Below are positions 34,310 to 43,956 of a stretch of 64,000 nt of DNA, in pieces. Location of the stretch: positions 1,273,136-1,337,135 of the forward strand of contig OX638355.1 of NCBI GenBank assembly GCA_951813285.1, read 5' to 3'. The DNA is from Terriglobia bacterium (GTDB lineage Bacteria; Acidobacteriota; Terriglobia; Versatilivoradales; Versatilivoraceae). The notes beneath the pieces are model-generated. The model was not told the origin of the DNA, did not search any database, and saw only the letters and a program-made list of their open reading frames with translations. Within the stretch, counting starts at the first letter, position 1, and every line of letters starts with the position of its first letter. A program made the position numbers and the translations under genes.

Positions 34310-36115
34310 TTACAAGGTTGTGGTCCTGTGAGGAGACTGCTGGGGTGAGATCGGAAAGGAAGCACGAAAAGTGCTGCCGATGCCCGGAGAACTCTCGACG
34401 AATACCTGACCCTGATGAATCACCGCAATGTGCTTGACAATCGAAAGCCCCAGGCCCGTGCCGCCCAGTTCTCTGGATCGGGCTTTGTCCACTCGATAGA
34501 ATCGTTCAAAAACCCGGACTTGATCTTGAGGTGCAATGCCCATTCCCGTATCTTGCACTTCAATGAGGGCCTCCCCGTTCTCGGTCTTGAGGCGAACCCA
34601 TACTTGCCCTCCCCGATTGGTGTACTTGATGGCGTTGTCAAGCAGGTTGGTGGTCAACTGTACCAGCGCCTCGGGATCACCCAAGATCCGTACGGGACTC
34701 TTGGAAACCTCGGAATGGACGACGATTCCTCGCTCCTCGCCGGTGGGTCGCAGAGCCTGTACCGCGGCCCTGAATGGCTCGCGCAGATCGATCGGGCGCA
34801 ACTCCGGATCGCCGGGGGAGGATTCCAGACGAGAAAGCGTCAATAGGTCGGTCACCAACGACGAAAGACGGATCGATTGGTTCCGGATTCTGGACAGAAA
34901 ATGTGCCCGATTGGAGGAACGCATGGACTGGTCATCGATCAGCGTCTCGACCAAGGCCCGGATGGCCGCGATCGGCGTCTTGAGTTCGTGGGACGCATTG
35001 GCGACGAAGTCCCGACGAATCGTTTGCAGGCGATTCAAATCGGAAACATCGTGGAGAACCACCACAGCTCCCGCCAATTCTCCTTCGCCATCCAACAGCG
35101 GCGACGCCAACATTTCTACAACCTGATCTTGGGATCGTGTTGCCAGCCGCAGTTCGTCCCTCACATCCCTCCCGCTTTTCAAGGTACGGCTCAGGGTGTC
35201 GCAGACCTGACGAACCCGCGTCACTTCCCAAATGGGCTTGGATACGCTGGTTTCAGGCGAGGCTCCCAGGATCTTCCCGGCAGCCGAATTCATCTGCAGG
35301 ACGCGCTCATCGCGGTCGACCGCAACCACGCCCTCCACCATGCCTTTCAGTAACGACAGCAACTTGTTGCGGTCGGTGATAATCGTTTCCATTCGATTTT
35401 GAGAGCTTTGAGCCGTCCGGTTCAGTGCGCGGGCCAGATCTCCCAACTCGTCGGTTCGGGCTGCCGGCAGGCGGCGATTGTAGTCGCCTCGGGCCATTCC
35501 TTCAGCAACAGCCGTCATCGCCGTTACCGGCTTGACAAAGTTGTGTGCCAAACCCAGGCCCAGGAATGCGGCGGCCAGCATCGCCAGGGCAGCCCCCAGT
35601 ACGACAAGGGTCCTGAGATGGGACAGCCTCTGTTCGATGTCGGACAGGGACCGGGAGGCCCGGGCGTAGCCCAACAATCGGCCGTTGTCTTCAATGGGCA
35701 AGGCCAGATACATGATGGTAGCGCCGAGCCTATGGTTGTACCGGGTCGCGACGCCCGAGCCGTGGGAGCGAACGTCCATGATCTCGGGTCGGCTGGCAAG
35801 GTTGTCCAGCGAGGAAGGGTTCTCCTGGGAATCTGCCAGCACGAGGCCATGTACATCGATTACGGTTAACCGAGCGCTGATCTCTTCTCCGAGGGATCGA
35901 ACCTCTTGATTCAAGACTGACTCGCGGGGATGGAGGAGTCGGTCTCTAGCCACATTCCTGAGAAATGCGGCCTGAGCGGCCAGCGATCTACGGACATCCC
36001 CCATGGAGTTCTCCTCCATGCTTCGGATGGAGAGTCCGCCCACGATTGCAGTGGAGAGAAAAATCGGCAGAAGAAAACCTGCGGTGAGTTTCCAGGAGAA
36101 ACGAAAGCGGATCAT
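34310..36115 (-). CDS. phoR: PhoR-type sensor histidine kinase
   Basis: A 601-residue membrane sensor kinase: TM1 at about 9-29 ([21 protein letters not shown]), a periplasmic domain to about 160, TM2 ([21 protein letters not shown]), HAMP, PAS ([20 protein letters not shown]), HisKA with phospho-acceptor His376 in [12 protein letters not shown], and an ATPase domain with [17 protein letters not shown] and GGTGLGLSI. The PAS-containing layout and position directly before pstS identify it as PhoR. The open frame runs 186 codons further, but ATG 36115 (MIRFRFSW) starts just before TM1. Its gene is 23 bp behind a CehA-like gene. Its expected partner, PhoB, lies 11 kb away. Confidence 0.93.
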   Translation of the reverse strand: MIRFRFSWKLTAGFLLPIFLSTAIVGGLSIRSMEENSMGDVRRSLAAQAAFLRNVARDRLLHPRESVLNQEVRSLGEEISARLTVIDVHGLVLADSQENPSSLDNLASRPEIMDVRSHGSGVATRYNHRLGATIMYLALPIEDNGRLLGYARASRSLSDIEQRLSHLRTLVVLGAALAMLAAAFLGLGLAHNFVKPVTAMTAVAEGMARGDYNRRLPAARTDELGDLARALNRTAQSSQNRMETIITDRNKLLSLLKGMVEGVVAVDRDERVLQMNSAAGKILGASPETSVSKPIWEVTRVRQVCDTLSRTLKSGRDVRDELRLATRSQDQVVEMLASPLLDGEGELAGAVVVLHDVSDLNRLQTIRRDFVANASHELKTPIAAIRALVETLIDDQSMRSSNRAHFLSRIRNQSIRLSSLVTDLLTLSRLESSPGDPELRPIDLREPFRAAVQALRPTGEERGIVVHSEVSKSPVRILGDPEALVQLTTNLLDNAIKYTNRGGQVWVRLKTENGEALIEVQDTGMGIAPQDQVRVFERFYRVDKARSRELGGTGLGLSIVKHIAVIHQGQVFVESSPGIGSTFRASFPISPQQSPHRTTTL

Positions 36116-36138
36116 TCCTGGAGTTCCTTGACCCGGTG

Positions 36139-38637
36139 TTAAGGTCGGCGCGGTGCTACCAGCAGCGGGTGACCCAGGTTGTCCCCGTTGGGTTTGAATC
36201 CCTGTCCGTCCACGTCCACAAAAATCGGGTTGTTGTAAGCGACCGGGTGCATGGGTGCGGGGCCGGCCCGCCCCCAGCCCTTGCTCAGGTCCGTTTCTTC
36301 TCCCGTCGCCACAACGATGAGGTGGGCATCTTCCTGCAGATTCACCCGAATGGTTTCCTCGAAAACCAGGGGCCGCCTCTTGAATTTGGAGGGGTCCTTG
36401 GAACGTGTGTAGTTGTAATCGGGGTGTTGGCGACCATTGACAAGAACCTGAACCCTGTCGATTTCCAGCCAATTGGCGGTCTGCACCTTGACTTCCAGGT
36501 CGATGAATCCCTCCGACACCACCTGGGAACCGATCGGCATACCGTCGGCGGTCTCTACCTGGAGGAAGGGGCCGTTGGAGATCATCATGCGGCCGGCCTT
36601 GGAATTGCGGATGATTTCCCGGTGATCGATGCGACCGGGCTGGTCGGTGGAGCTGGGAACGTAGGTCCGCCAATCCCCGGCCGGACTGGAGAAAACCCCG
36701 TGGGCGTCACTGACGGCCACGCACCAGACATTGCGTCCCTGGTTGAGAAGTTGCAGCCATCCAAAGATTCGGTTCTCCCCTTTTCGGGTTCGGCCCCCGC
36801 GCTTGCTGATCACAAAGGGATCGGGATTCAGAATCTGGTCGCTCCAGAATTCTCCGGCATCGATCAGATCCTCGAATCCTGCAAAGCCCCCGTCGGCAAC
36901 CTGGTCCTGGTTGCGGTCGTTGAAAACGAGCCCGACTCCGGGATGGTTGATCTGAACCCAGCGGTCGGCGCCGCCCCCAAAGGCATTGCGCAGCACAATG
37001 GCATTCAGCCGTGGATCGTACTGCCAGGGCGGGGTCCCTCCATCCTGCAGGTAAGGAAAGCTACGGAGCGGGAATGCGTTGAAGTGTTGCCCGCTACCGG
37101 TATGCTCCAGCCCGACGATGGTCTTGATGTGTTGTGTCAAGCCGAGGCGCTCGATGTGAGGTTGCCAGTCATAAATGCGGTTGTGTTCGGTCGCCGGAGC
37201 GAACTCGATGTGCTCGGCCACCAGGTTGATGATGCGATCGTCGGTGTTGCAGTAGTTGTCGCCGCTCGGAGTGGAATGGGCGTGGTAGTCGGTGCTGATC
37301 CAGCCCCGGGTATCCACGGTGCGCTTCAGCGACCCGCTGACCTTGACTGACTGGCCGGGCTGGACTTCGACCGTCTTCTCCAACATGTCGAACTCGGGCC
37401 CCCGTGTAATTCTTGCCAGATAGGTCCCCGGGGGGAGTTGCTGGGTAAAGCGGCCGTTGTGGGAGTGATACTGGTGGTCGCAGCCGTGAGCCCGGTAGAG
37501 ACTGCCCAGGTCGGGCGTGGAGGTGCCGTTGCGGCCGATGAACTGAACCTTGCATGGCGACGGCTTGCCCTCCTGGTCCCGGATGTCGAACTCGACCCTG
37601 GAGGCCGGCGGCAGCTTGAAATCCAGTCGGATGGTTCGTCCGGCCGCCACGGAAAAGCCCTGGCGGGTAGCGGACGTTTCTTCCCGGCCGATATCGACGA
37701 CTTGAGCGTCATACTTTCCCACCGGCAACTGAAACTGGAAGTTGCCTTGTGCATCGGGATAGGCGGGCAACTTCTTACCTTGAATTTCCACCAGGACTTG
37801 CGCGTGTTCCGCCGGAGTTCCACCCTGGTCAGCGGCCCTCCCGCCAACCTGTCCCGCCTTTCTTCCCAGGCTCGCCAGGATTCCGTAAGCCTCCAGGGGA
37901 GACGCGGCCACGGTTACGGCAATGGCAAACCGCCGCTCCTCACCCGGCGAGAGCTCGACCTTCTTCGGCAGGGGCGAGGCGAGCAGGCGCGGTGACCGAT
38001 TCCTTCGGCCCTCAGTCTGAAGGGCAGCCCAGGCATAGGCGCGTTTGTCGAAGGAGTCGATGCTGTCTCCAACCTGGATGGCGCCGACGGTCCAGCGCTG
38101 GGAAAACTCTTTCCAGGCGGCTCGCGGTTCGATGGTCTTGGGCGGGCCGAATTGGTTGCGGTAGGTGGAGGTGATCTTGACATAGGGTTGGCCGGCCGCC
38201 AACTCGTACTCGTGCCTGATGTAGAGCCCTTCTCCCTTGGCGGCCGTCCTCGCCGCTTCCAGACGGGCAATCCCGCTTCTGCCGGGATTGCTGATCTGAA
38301 CTGAGGACAGCGCCCCCCCCAACTGGCCGGGCCGCAGAACCGTCAACTGGTCGTTGTTCTCTCCCGCCAGGTCGAGGTCATAGAGGCACCCGGGCGTTTC
38401 GAAGGCCTTCTCAACGGTCATGTTGGGCCTTCTCAACGGCAGGTTGCCCGCCACCAGAAGCTGAATCCGGTCGTTCCGCATCACGAAGTCGCCGACGATA
38501 CCGTCGGCTTCCTTGCCGCCCGGCAAGAGGTCTACGTTGTGCTTGCCGATCTCGAAGACTTCCACCTGTCCCTGTCGTGCCGAGAAGGCGTAAATCGCCA
38601 ACAGAAAAAAACCACCGAGCAAGATCAGTCGTGGCAT
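36139..38637 (-). CDS. CehA/McbA-family metallohydrolase (PHP-type), exported
   Basis: An 832-residue exported protein. The leader MPRLILLGGFFLLAIYAFSA is followed by beta-sandwich regions (about 25-430, including a carboxypeptidase-regulatory-like segment near 330-400). A PHP-type metal site then appears: DYHAHS with His452 and His454, FAPATEHNR, and VSDAHG near 650. Characterised relatives include the carbaryl hydrolase CehA and the esterase McbA; other members act on phosphoesters. Substrate unknown. GAGG precedes ATG 38637; the open frame before it has no leader. Placement directly upstream of phoR and in the phosphate island suggests, without proving, a phosphoester role. Confidence 0.85.
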   Translation of the reverse strand: MPRLILLGGFFLLAIYAFSARQGQVEVFEIGKHNVDLLPGGKEADGIVGDFVMRNDRIQLLVAGNLPLRRPNMTVEKAFETPGCLYDLDLAGENNDQLTVLRPGQLGGALSSVQISNPGRSGIARLEAARTAAKGEGLYIRHEYELAAGQPYVKITSTYRNQFGPPKTIEPRAAWKEFSQRWTVGAIQVGDSIDSFDKRAYAWAALQTEGRRNRSPRLLASPLPKKVELSPGEERRFAIAVTVAASPLEAYGILASLGRKAGQVGGRAADQGGTPAEHAQVLVEIQGKKLPAYPDAQGNFQFQLPVGKYDAQVVDIGREETSATRQGFSVAAGRTIRLDFKLPPASRVEFDIRDQEGKPSPCKVQFIGRNGTSTPDLGSLYRAHGCDHQYHSHNGRFTQQLPPGTYLARITRGPEFDMLEKTVEVQPGQSVKVSGSLKRTVDTRGWISTDYHAHSTPSGDNYCNTDDRIINLVAEHIEFAPATEHNRIYDWQPHIERLGLTQHIKTIVGLEHTGSGQHFNAFPLRSFPYLQDGGTPPWQYDPRLNAIVLRNAFGGGADRWVQINHPGVGLVFNDRNQDQVADGGFAGFEDLIDAGEFWSDQILNPDPFVISKRGGRTRKGENRIFGWLQLLNQGRNVWCVAVSDAHGVFSSPAGDWRTYVPSSTDQPGRIDHREIIRNSKAGRMMISNGPFLQVETADGMPIGSQVVSEGFIDLEVKVQTANWLEIDRVQVLVNGRQHPDYNYTRSKDPSKFKRRPLVFEETIRVNLQEDAHLIVVATGEETDLSKGWGRAGPAPMHPVAYNNPIFVDVDGQGFKPNGDNLGHPLLVAPRRP

Positions 38638-39058
38638 AGAGGTTCCTCTTCTGAAGAGTGGGAAAATGTTGTTCCGAGGTGACAACTGTCCGATGCGAGC
38701 CATGGTCCGGCAGATGGAATTGAATGACTGGGGCCCTTGGCGCGTTTTTCCGTTGGGGCCCGGGTGCATCCTTCCGATAACTGTGTCCTGTGGCAAAGGA
38801 TCATAACCTTTCCCCAATGGGATTGAAAGCCTTGGCCGGCCTGCCGGGATTCAGTATATTGGGTTGGGACGATTCAGCCGCCCCTGCCGGTTCGGTCCAG
38901 GGTCCGGTTCATTCACACTTCATGGGTTGATCACGGGAAGTTCATTTGCGGCTCCCGCACGTGGCTCGAGAACACCGTTTCGATTGCAGCCGCTATAGGC
39001 GATTTCAGCGGTGATGCTGCTCCCCGGCATCCCACGGTCCATATCCAAGGAAACTGAC
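38638..39058. other. divergent intergenic region
   Basis: 421 bp between the first CehA-like gene and the metallophosphoesterase gene, without a supported gene. The notable content is the four-unit 11-bp-phased array at 38907-38946. No phased array towards the CehA-like gene was found. Confidence 0.65.
38907..38946 (+). promoter_or_regulatory. Pho-box-like array upstream of the metallophosphoesterase
   Basis: Four 7-mers at exact 11-bp steps: GTTCATT (38907), CTTCATG (38918), GATCACG (38929) and GTTCATT (38940), each separated by 4 bp. This matches the direct-repeat format of PhoB/PhoP sites. No good -10 lies at the expected distance; TATAGG at 38994 is farther away. Confidence 0.65.
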
Positions 39059-40030
39059 ATGAGAACAGACTTCAGAGTTGGGCGATGTGGTTCCTTACAT
39101 AGCATTGGGGGGGTATTTCTGATCCTCGTTCTCCTCCTCTGGCCGGCTGGCGCCCGAGCCCAGCAGGACTTCACCATCGCCGTGATGCCCGACACCCAGA
39201 ACTATGCGTCCGGCGACGGCGGGGGAACTCCGGAGATTTTCAAGGCCCAGACCCAGTGGATCGCCGAGAACCGGGAAGCTCTCAATATCGTCTACGTGGC
39301 TCACCTGGGAGATTGCGTGAACCATGCCGATCGGGAGGATCAGTGGGAGCATGCCGACGAAGCCTTCCGCAAGCTGGAGGGGACGCCGCCGATTCCCTAC
39401 GGCATTGCCGTGGGCAATCATGACAAATACATCTACCGCCGTCTTCCGATCCGCATCGACGGCGTCCGTATCGAGACGACCCAGCTCTACAACCGTTTCT
39501 TCGGGTTGGCCCGCTTCAAGGACAGACCCTGGTTCGGTGGGAACCACGGGGACGACAACGACAATTTCTACCACTTGTTGAGTGCAGGCGGGCTCGATTT
39601 CATCCTTATTTTCTTAGAGTTCGCTGCCGGCAGCGACGTGCTGGGATGGACCGATGAACTCCTGAAGGAACATAGCGACAGGCGGGCCATTGTCGTCAGC
39701 CACAGCCTGCTCAAGCTCGACAAGACCTTCAGCCATCAGGGGCAAGCCACCTATGACGTGCTGAAGGACAATCCCAATTTCTTCCTGATGCTCTGCGGGC
39801 ACGTCCTGGGCGAGGCTCTCAGGGAGGATACCTACAACGGCAACCGGGTTTACAGCCTCCTGTCCGATTATCAGGGACGGGCAAGGGGAGGCGACGGTTG
39901 GCTGAGGATCATGAAGTTCTCACCCACCCGAAACCGGATCGAAGTGAGCACCTATTCGCCGACCCTGGACAAGTATGAGAGAGACGCCGACAGCCAGTTC
40001 ACCCTCGAGTACGATATGTCCTCCGATTAG
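39059..40030 (+). CDS. secreted calcineurin-like metallophosphoesterase
   Basis: A 323-residue protein with a signal peptide (VFLILVLLLWPAGARAQQ) and the calcineurin-fold metal motifs in order: MPDTQNY (Asp), HLGDCVNH (GD), VGNHD, VSHS, and CGHVLGE in place of GHxH. The family hydrolyses phosphomono- or diesters, and a periplasmic or secreted form suits phosphate scavenging. ATG 39059 has AAGGA upstream. It is preceded by a four-unit Pho-box-like array, so phosphate-starvation control is likely. It is convergent with the second CehA-like gene (7 bp between stops). Confidence 0.92.
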   Translation: MRTDFRVGRCGSLHSIGGVFLILVLLLWPAGARAQQDFTIAVMPDTQNYASGDGGGTPEIFKAQTQWIAENREALNIVYVAHLGDCVNHADREDQWEHADEAFRKLEGTPPIPYGIAVGNHDKYIYRRLPIRIDGVRIETTQLYNRFFGLARFKDRPWFGGNHGDDNDNFYHLLSAGGLDFILIFLEFAAGSDVLGWTDELLKEHSDRRAIVVSHSLLKLDKTFSHQGQATYDVLKDNPNFFLMLCGHVLGEALREDTYNGNRVYSLLSDYQGRARGGDGWLRIMKFSPTRNRIEVSTYSPTLDKYERDADSQFTLEYDMSSD

Positions 40031-40037
40031 CTTGATC

Positions 40038-41579
40038 TCAATTCTCGGCCTCCTGCAACGGAAAGCCTCCGTTGGGGGGATCGAAGTAGCCGTTGCCGTC
40101 GACATCGACGAAGACCGGGTTGGTGAAGGAAAACGAGCGGTAGTTTTCGAAGGGTTTGTCCCAGGGGGTCTGGGAAGAGGCGATCACCAGAACCCAACTA
40201 TCCTGCCGGCAATCCACCACCAGCTCGGTGTCGAACTTCCAGGGCTTCTCCTTTTCTTCCGGGGGCGGTACCGAATACGTCTTGATGACTTCGCCGTTTC
40301 GGATGACTTCCAGGGTCTCGACCGGAACCCAGGGAGCCGACTGCAGTTGAATTCTTAGGGAAACGGAGCGATCCAGGTCTGTGATCACCGATCCCACCGG
40401 GGCGCCGTTACCAGTGAAATGTAGGAAGGGTCCCAGGCTGCCGGTGACGGCCCGCCGCTTGACGGCCTGGACGACCTTGCGGGCGTCGATCTCCCAGGGG
40501 TTGTCGGTTTCGGAAACCACGTAGTTTCGGGGATAGCCGAGGGAATCTTGTGGGTAGCGGTGAGCGTCGGTGTTGGCCACACCCGCCATCAGCACCCCGC
40601 GATTTAGCAATCGGTACCAGTCCTGGAGTTTTTGGTCCACCAGTCGACCCCGGCCGATGATCGTTTCGCTCGTGTCGGTGATGGCGTTGAAGATCTCGAA
40701 GCTGTCGAAACCGGTTTCGAAATAGGGGTAGTCGAAAGCTCCGGTTTCCGCGTTGAGCCGCTCATCGAAATAGCCGCTGACGGGGCTGGAGGTCTGGCGC
40801 CGCGGATGGTTGATCTGCACGATCTGCTCGCCCGGTTCCTGCCGGACGATGCGCAGGAACTCTGCCGGGGTCCGGATGCCGTGGCGAAACTCGCGCCGTC
40901 CCCAGCGATCGATCTCCAGGGGGAAGCTGTTGAAGTGGCCGAAGGCGGTGTCGATCTCCGAACCGACAGTAGACGTAATGAAGCGCTCCAGTTTGAGCGC
41001 GCGAATGTGGGGGGAATAGTCCTTCAGGATGTTGTGGTCGGTGGCCGTGAGCAAGTCGATCCCCTCGGCAGCCGACGTCATGGCTCCGTCCCGCATGGCG
41101 TACTGAAGATGGAGATGGAAGTCGGCCGAGATGAACCCGCTGGTATCCACCACGCGCTCCAGTGTCGAGTCTAGATAGGCTGTCTTGCCTTCTTCGATCT
41201 TGACCTTCTGCCGGTCCAGCGAGTATTCGGTCCCGCGAGAGACGTAGACCTGGTATTCGCCGACAGGGAGTGTTTTCAGATCCCGGCCGGAGGCAGTCAC
41301 CATGAAGTGCTGGAAGCGCCCGACCGTAGGCAGTTCTTCCCGGCCATCGTCATAAGTGAAGTAGAGCCGGGCGGGCATGTGCAGATGGGACCCGGCTTCC
41401 TTGACTTCCAGCGAGAGCTTTCCGACCTTTCCCCCCTGCTGGAGGACGTGAATCTCGTCGGGATCGGGTTCGGCGGCCGGCAGAATGTCCTTCCACTGGC
41501 TGCCCAGGGTCCCGATCAGCAGGGCCAGCAGAAGTCCCACCCGCATCCTGGCCGTTTTCGAAAGGTGTGTCATCGACAT
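40038..41579 (-). CDS. second CehA/McbA-family metallohydrolase
   Basis: A 513-residue exported protein with leader VGLLLALLIGTLGS, a beta-sandwich N-part (about 40-145) and a PHP-like metal site FHLHLQ (His155, His157), LLTATDHN, FGHFNSFPLEI and GVANTDAHRYP. It shares these elements, and the closing NPVFVDVDGNGYFDPP segment, with the larger CehA-like protein 1.5 kb upstream (there NPIFVDVDGQGFKPNG). The two are paralogues of different length. GAGG is 8 bp before ATG 41579. A candidate promoter lies at 41653-41683. Hydrolytic substrate unknown; the context suggests phosphoesters. Confidence 0.87.
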   Translation of the reverse strand: MSMTHLSKTARMRVGLLLALLIGTLGSQWKDILPAAEPDPDEIHVLQQGGKVGKLSLEVKEAGSHLHMPARLYFTYDDGREELPTVGRFQHFMVTASGRDLKTLPVGEYQVYVSRGTEYSLDRQKVKIEEGKTAYLDSTLERVVDTSGFISADFHLHLQYAMRDGAMTSAAEGIDLLTATDHNILKDYSPHIRALKLERFITSTVGSEIDTAFGHFNSFPLEIDRWGRREFRHGIRTPAEFLRIVRQEPGEQIVQINHPRRQTSSPVSGYFDERLNAETGAFDYPYFETGFDSFEIFNAITDTSETIIGRGRLVDQKLQDWYRLLNRGVLMAGVANTDAHRYPQDSLGYPRNYVVSETDNPWEIDARKVVQAVKRRAVTGSLGPFLHFTGNGAPVGSVITDLDRSVSLRIQLQSAPWVPVETLEVIRNGEVIKTYSVPPPEEKEKPWKFDTELVVDCRQDSWVLVIASSQTPWDKPFENYRSFSFTNPVFVDVDGNGYFDPPNGGFPLQEAEN

Positions 41580-41652
41580 TGGATTTCCTCTCCCGGGAGG
41601 TCCCGGTCTGTTTCAGGCGCTTCTTGGATTCGTCCAGAGTGGCTTGTCCCGC

Positions 41653-41683
41653 ATTATCCCCCTGTTTGCTCCCCGTGTGACAA
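41653..41683 (-). promoter_or_regulatory. candidate promoter of the second CehA-like gene
   Basis: On the minus strand, TTGTCA (41683-41678) is followed after 19 bp by GATAAT (41658-41653). Both hexamers are good but the spacing is longer than ideal. Confidence 0.4.
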
Positions 41684-41740
41684 GTGAAAATAGCCCTAAA
41701 CGCAAGAATTCATGGGATCGAAGAACTAAGTAGTCAATGA

Positions 41741-41769
41741 ATTCATCATATTTTCATTCGGATTTCATT
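41741..41769 (+). promoter_or_regulatory. Pho-box-like array upstream of the 606-residue secreted protein
   Basis: ATTCATC (41741), TTTCATT (41752) and TTTCATT (41763) recur at an exact 11-bp period with 4-bp gaps, resembling the GTTCATT units upstream of the metallophosphoesterase. The region is AT-rich, so chance is more likely here than for the other arrays. No clear -10 was found. Confidence 0.5.
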
Positions 41770-41896
41770 TCTCGGCAATTCCTTCCTGCTAGCTTCGACG
41801 GCCAAGCGAGGCGGTGCTTCTCCAGGGGGCTCACCCGAAGAAGACTGCCTGTCTTTTGCCAATCAAGATCAAGACCTGAACGCAGGAAGGAGATAC

Positions 41897-43717
41897 ATGA
41901 AAAGGATTTTGCTTACTCTCGCCACTGTTGTCGCCGTGGCTGCCTCAGACCTCGCTCCGGCGTCGCTCGCCCGTGGCGGGAGCGTTTCCCCCGATACCCA
42001 CGGGGCCACACTGATTCAAAAAGATTCCGACATCGGCATGTGGATCTGGGCCGACAAGTATGTCTACCGTCCGGGCGAGCAGGCGACGGTACGCGGTTCG
42101 TACCGCGTAAACCAGGACATCCAGCCCTACGCCCTGTTCAGCTATATCATCAACAACCAGACGGGTGTCAGGACGTTCTTCACCAAGAGAGAACACACCA
42201 CAATGGTCCCGCAAAACATCTTCAGCCAGACCCCGGACGACATCGACAGGGGTTTGGGGCTCACCCGGTTGGACGCGGGAGTTTCCGCAGTGAACAAGGC
42301 CGTGATCGTGGGACCCGGCGGCTCGGCCTCGGGGATGCCTTACACCATTCCCGACGAACTCGGCATGCACACTGTTGTGGTTCAATTGAGAGACTATCGG
42401 GGTGGGCGCGTCCTCAAGAACGCCTATTTCAAGATCTCGGTGGTGGACGAGACCGTTGAAGTGAGCGGCGACATCACTTCCGATACCACCTGGGTGAACA
42501 CCAAGACCTACAACCTCAACGGGGTTGTCTTTGTCAAGAATGGGGCCACCCTGACCATCGAACCCGGTACCATCATCACCGGTGAGCCCGGTTCCCAGCC
42601 GGCCTCTTCCCTCTTTGTCACCACCACGGGAAGACTAATGGCCGCCGGCACCCGCTCCCGTCCCGTTACCTTCACCAGCAAGCTGCCCTTTGGCGAGCGC
42701 AATGCCGGTGACTGGGGAGGACTGGTGCTGCTGGGTGCCGCCCCGGTGAATTGGCCTACCGGCTTCGGGAACATCGAGGGGCTTCCGCCCTCGGGCGACA
42801 CCGAGTATGGCGGAGACGACCCCACCCATGACTGCGGAACTTTAACCTACGTCCGGGTAGAGTTTGCCGGCGCCGAGTTCGCCCCCAACGACGAGATCAA
42901 CGCCATCACCTTCGGCGGCTGCGGCTCGGATACGGTGGCTCATCACCTGCAGGCCAAGTATGGGCTGGACGATCTCTTCGAGTGGTTCGGCGGCACCATG
43001 GACGCCAGCTACCTGGTGGGGACCTACGGCCAGGACGATTTCCTGGATATGCAGATCGGTTGGACCGGGCGCCTGCAGCACGCGGTCTGCGTGGCCGGTG
43101 AGGATCAACAGGGGAACCGGGGCATCGAGTCGGACAACAATGAGGACGATTATGCCGCTACTCCTGTGACCGAGCCTCAGGTTTACAATGTCACCATGGT
43201 GGGCGCCGGCGACACCTACACCGAGGGCTTTGACGAAGGGACCGGCGTGGCCGGCGCCTATTTTCGTCGGGGTTCCGGTGGAAGCTACAACAACGTCCTC
43301 ATCTACAACTGGGTCAATACCGGATTGGTGGTTTTGGACCAGGCATCCATCGACAACAGGGCGCTCTCGGTCGACGGTCTGCTGATGTGGAACAACGGAC
43401 TGATGTCAGGCCGGTCCAATACCATGGCTGACCAGGTTGTCGACCCTCTTGGCAGCAAGGACAACCTGGGCCCCGAGTTTCTGCCGGGTCAGGCCAATGT
43501 CATGATTGCCGACCCCGACCTGGTGCGCCCCCTGCAGTTGAGCGACCCCGACTTCAGGCCCCGCGGGGGAGGGCCCGTCTTTCGCGCCAACTGGATCCTG
43601 CCTCCGGACGACGGCTTCTTCGATCAGTCCGTCAACTATCTGGGCGCCTTCGGTGACGAGAGATGGGACGAGGAGTGGGTTCAATATCACGTTGAAGGAG
43701 AAATGGGACCTCCGTAA
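41897..43717 (+). CDS. secreted protein of unknown function next to a TonB receptor
   Basis: A 606-residue protein with signal peptide (RILLTLATVVAVAASDLAPASLA). I do not recognise a characterised homologue. Residues about 45-190 look like an immunoglobulin/macroglobulin-like domain (WADKYVYRPGEQATVRGSYR). From about 195 there is a beta-helix-like region starting GDITSDTTW, VVFVKNGATLTIEPGTIITG and DWGGLVLLG, a pattern common in Bacteroidota and Acidobacteriota surface proteins encoded beside TonB-dependent receptors. A strong GGAAGGAGAT precedes the ATG. A tandem hairpin and terminator follow, so it has its own transcript. A Pho-box-like array upstream suggests induction by phosphate limitation. 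A ligand-capturing partner of the receptor is an inference. Confidence 0.85.
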   Translation: MKRILLTLATVVAVAASDLAPASLARGGSVSPDTHGATLIQKDSDIGMWIWADKYVYRPGEQATVRGSYRVNQDIQPYALFSYIINNQTGVRTFFTKREHTTMVPQNIFSQTPDDIDRGLGLTRLDAGVSAVNKAVIVGPGGSASGMPYTIPDELGMHTVVVQLRDYRGGRVLKNAYFKISVVDETVEVSGDITSDTTWVNTKTYNLNGVVFVKNGATLTIEPGTIITGEPGSQPASSLFVTTTGRLMAAGTRSRPVTFTSKLPFGERNAGDWGGLVLLGAAPVNWPTGFGNIEGLPPSGDTEYGGDDPTHDCGTLTYVRVEFAGAEFAPNDEINAITFGGCGSDTVAHHLQAKYGLDDLFEWFGGTMDASYLVGTYGQDDFLDMQIGWTGRLQHAVCVAGEDQQGNRGIESDNNEDDYAATPVTEPQVYNVTMVGAGDTYTEGFDEGTGVAGAYFRRGSGGSYNNVLIYNWVNTGLVVLDQASIDNRALSVDGLLMWNNGLMSGRSNTMADQVVDPLGSKDNLGPEFLPGQANVMIADPDLVRPLQLSDPDFRPRGGGPVFRANWILPPDDGFFDQSVNYLGAFGDERWDEEWVQYHVEGEMGPP

Positions 43718-43745
43718 GAGAGTTGGATCCCTGATCTCCTCCGAG

Positions 43746-43780
43746 CCGTAGTCGCATCGGGCTGCCTGCTACGACTACGG
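43746..43780 (+). other. hairpin before the terminator
   Basis: CCGTAGTCG (43746-43754) pairs perfectly with CGACTACGG (43772-43780) around a 17-nt loop, 29 bp after the stop codon. It may protect the 3' end. Confidence 0.6.
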
Positions 43781-43795
43781 CCCCGGTTGAGTTTC

Positions 43796-43832
43796 GGCGC
43801 CCGGGGACTCTTGAGTCCCGGGCGCCTTTTTT
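43796..43832 (+). terminator. strong rho-independent terminator
   Basis: GGCGCCCGGG plus ACTC pairs with GAGT plus CCCGGGCGCC (one bulged G), giving about 12-14 bp of stem, followed directly by six Ts. It ends the 606-residue protein's transcript and insulates the downstream receptor gene. Confidence 0.92.
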
Positions 43833-43956
43833 CTGTGGTTGGCTCAATCGGCGCCTGCTCAACAATGAATCAGGGCGGTGGGATTCTCCAGCCGGCCACA
43901 CGCAGTTGTTCGATGATCCGTACCGTTTCCTTTCCTCAGGTCTTCCGTTAGTCGAT

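Larger units (their letters stand above)
41580..41896. other. divergent regulatory intergenic region
   Basis: 317 bp between the second CehA-like gene and the secreted 606-residue protein. It holds a minus-strand promoter candidate (41653-41683) and a plus-strand Pho-box-like array (41741-41769). Confidence 0.65.

Noticed and set aside
38638-38760. Pho-box-like array upstream of the large CehA-like gene
   Set aside because: A single TTGTCAC unit is present, and CAT trinucleotides nearby are spaced 9-12 bp irregularly.
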